This document shows positions 63,884 through 64,000 of a stretch of DNA of 64,000 nucleotides, piece by piece; position 1 is the first letter of the stretch; each line of letters starts with the position of its first letter. The DNA is taken from NCBI GenBank assembly GCA_041752115.1, contig JBGSHS010000450.1, positions 24,039 through 88,038 of the forward strand, in the 5' to 3' direction. Under the pieces are notes generated by a model. That model saw nothing but the letters and a program-made list of their open reading frames with translations. It was not told the origin of the DNA and made no database searches. Origin of the DNA: JAJRVM01 sp041752115. Lineage in GTDB: Bacteria > Planctomycetota > Planctomycetia > Pirellulales > Pirellulaceae. Position numbers and translations under genes: made by a program.

Positions 63884-64000
63884 TGCGGACCACGCACATC
63901 GTGGCCCGTCATGATCTTCGCCGCACGCGCAGCTCCCGCGCCTCCTGCGGACGGCCGCGCCAACGCCGGCGCACCGCGAAGTCACCGCGGCCAGGAATGG
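63884..64000. other. Right-edge sequence
   Basis: 117 nt. The minus strand has a frame open from the edge (IPGRGDFAVRRRW ... RRRS, stop at 63909-63911) that could be the tail of a gene outside the window, but it is too short to support. Confidence 0.2.

Overview
This window looks like a high-GC planctomycete chromosome, most likely a Pirellulales-type genome. The clues are lineage-typical genes: an exported SHD1-domain protein, a Tyr/Gly/Cys-rich protein with TIGR03000-like repeats, TadG-like proteins with VWA domains, a formylglycine sulfatase, a TIGR03960-type radical SAM protein, and many short exported proteins of unknown function. Genes are mostly single or in pairs on both strands. I see no rRNA, tRNA, CRISPR array, phage module or intact insertion sequence.

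Layout. 1-3.6 kb: two divergent-paralogue exported proteins and an unrelated exported protein. 3.8-10.6 kb: histidine phosphatase, PdxA, SHD1 protein overlapping dtd, a YdjM-like membrane protein, CvpA. 11.3-15.6 kb: tandem duplicated TadG/VWA proteins that share an upstream motif. 15.8-21.3 kb: AccA, a Ser/Thr kinase, a GT4-like glycosyltransferase, TruA, a TIGR03000 protein. 21.8-27.2 kb: an exported protein-L-isoaspartate methyltransferase with an extra C-terminal domain, an ABC ATPase with a large membrane-anchored partner, MazG. 27.8-34.4 kb: radical SAM protein, Rieske ferredoxin, UPF0173 hydrolase, Pgi, ApgM-type phosphoglycerate mutase. 34.5-35.5 kb: a haem-binding lipoprotein followed by the remnant of a P1B-type ATPase. 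36.1-40.7 kb: a Pup-like conjugation locus. 40.8-64 kb: Cys-rich exported protein, NodT-like outer membrane protein, very large glycoside-hydrolase-like protein, two-component system, PfaD/nitronate-monooxygenase-like protein, CstA, sulfatase, RND-MFP-TolC efflux operon, double-GGDEF protein.

The most striking region is 36.1-40.7 kb. Two different members of the PafA/Dop (glutamine-synthetase-like) superfamily flank a 63-residue, very acidic, lysine-free protein that ends in Gly-Gln and has an almost ideal Shine-Dalgarno. This is the minimal parts list of pupylation (modifier, deamidase/depupylase-like enzyme, ligase-like enzyme), but no proteasome subunit or Mpa/ARC ATPase is present in the window, and the ligase-like enzyme has a long helical-repeat-like C-terminal extension. 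The parts are recognised from sequence motifs; the function of the modification is unknown.

Gene starts were chosen from Shine-Dalgarno sites, signal peptides and family N-termini where possible. Domain calls are from reading the protein sequences, with no database search.
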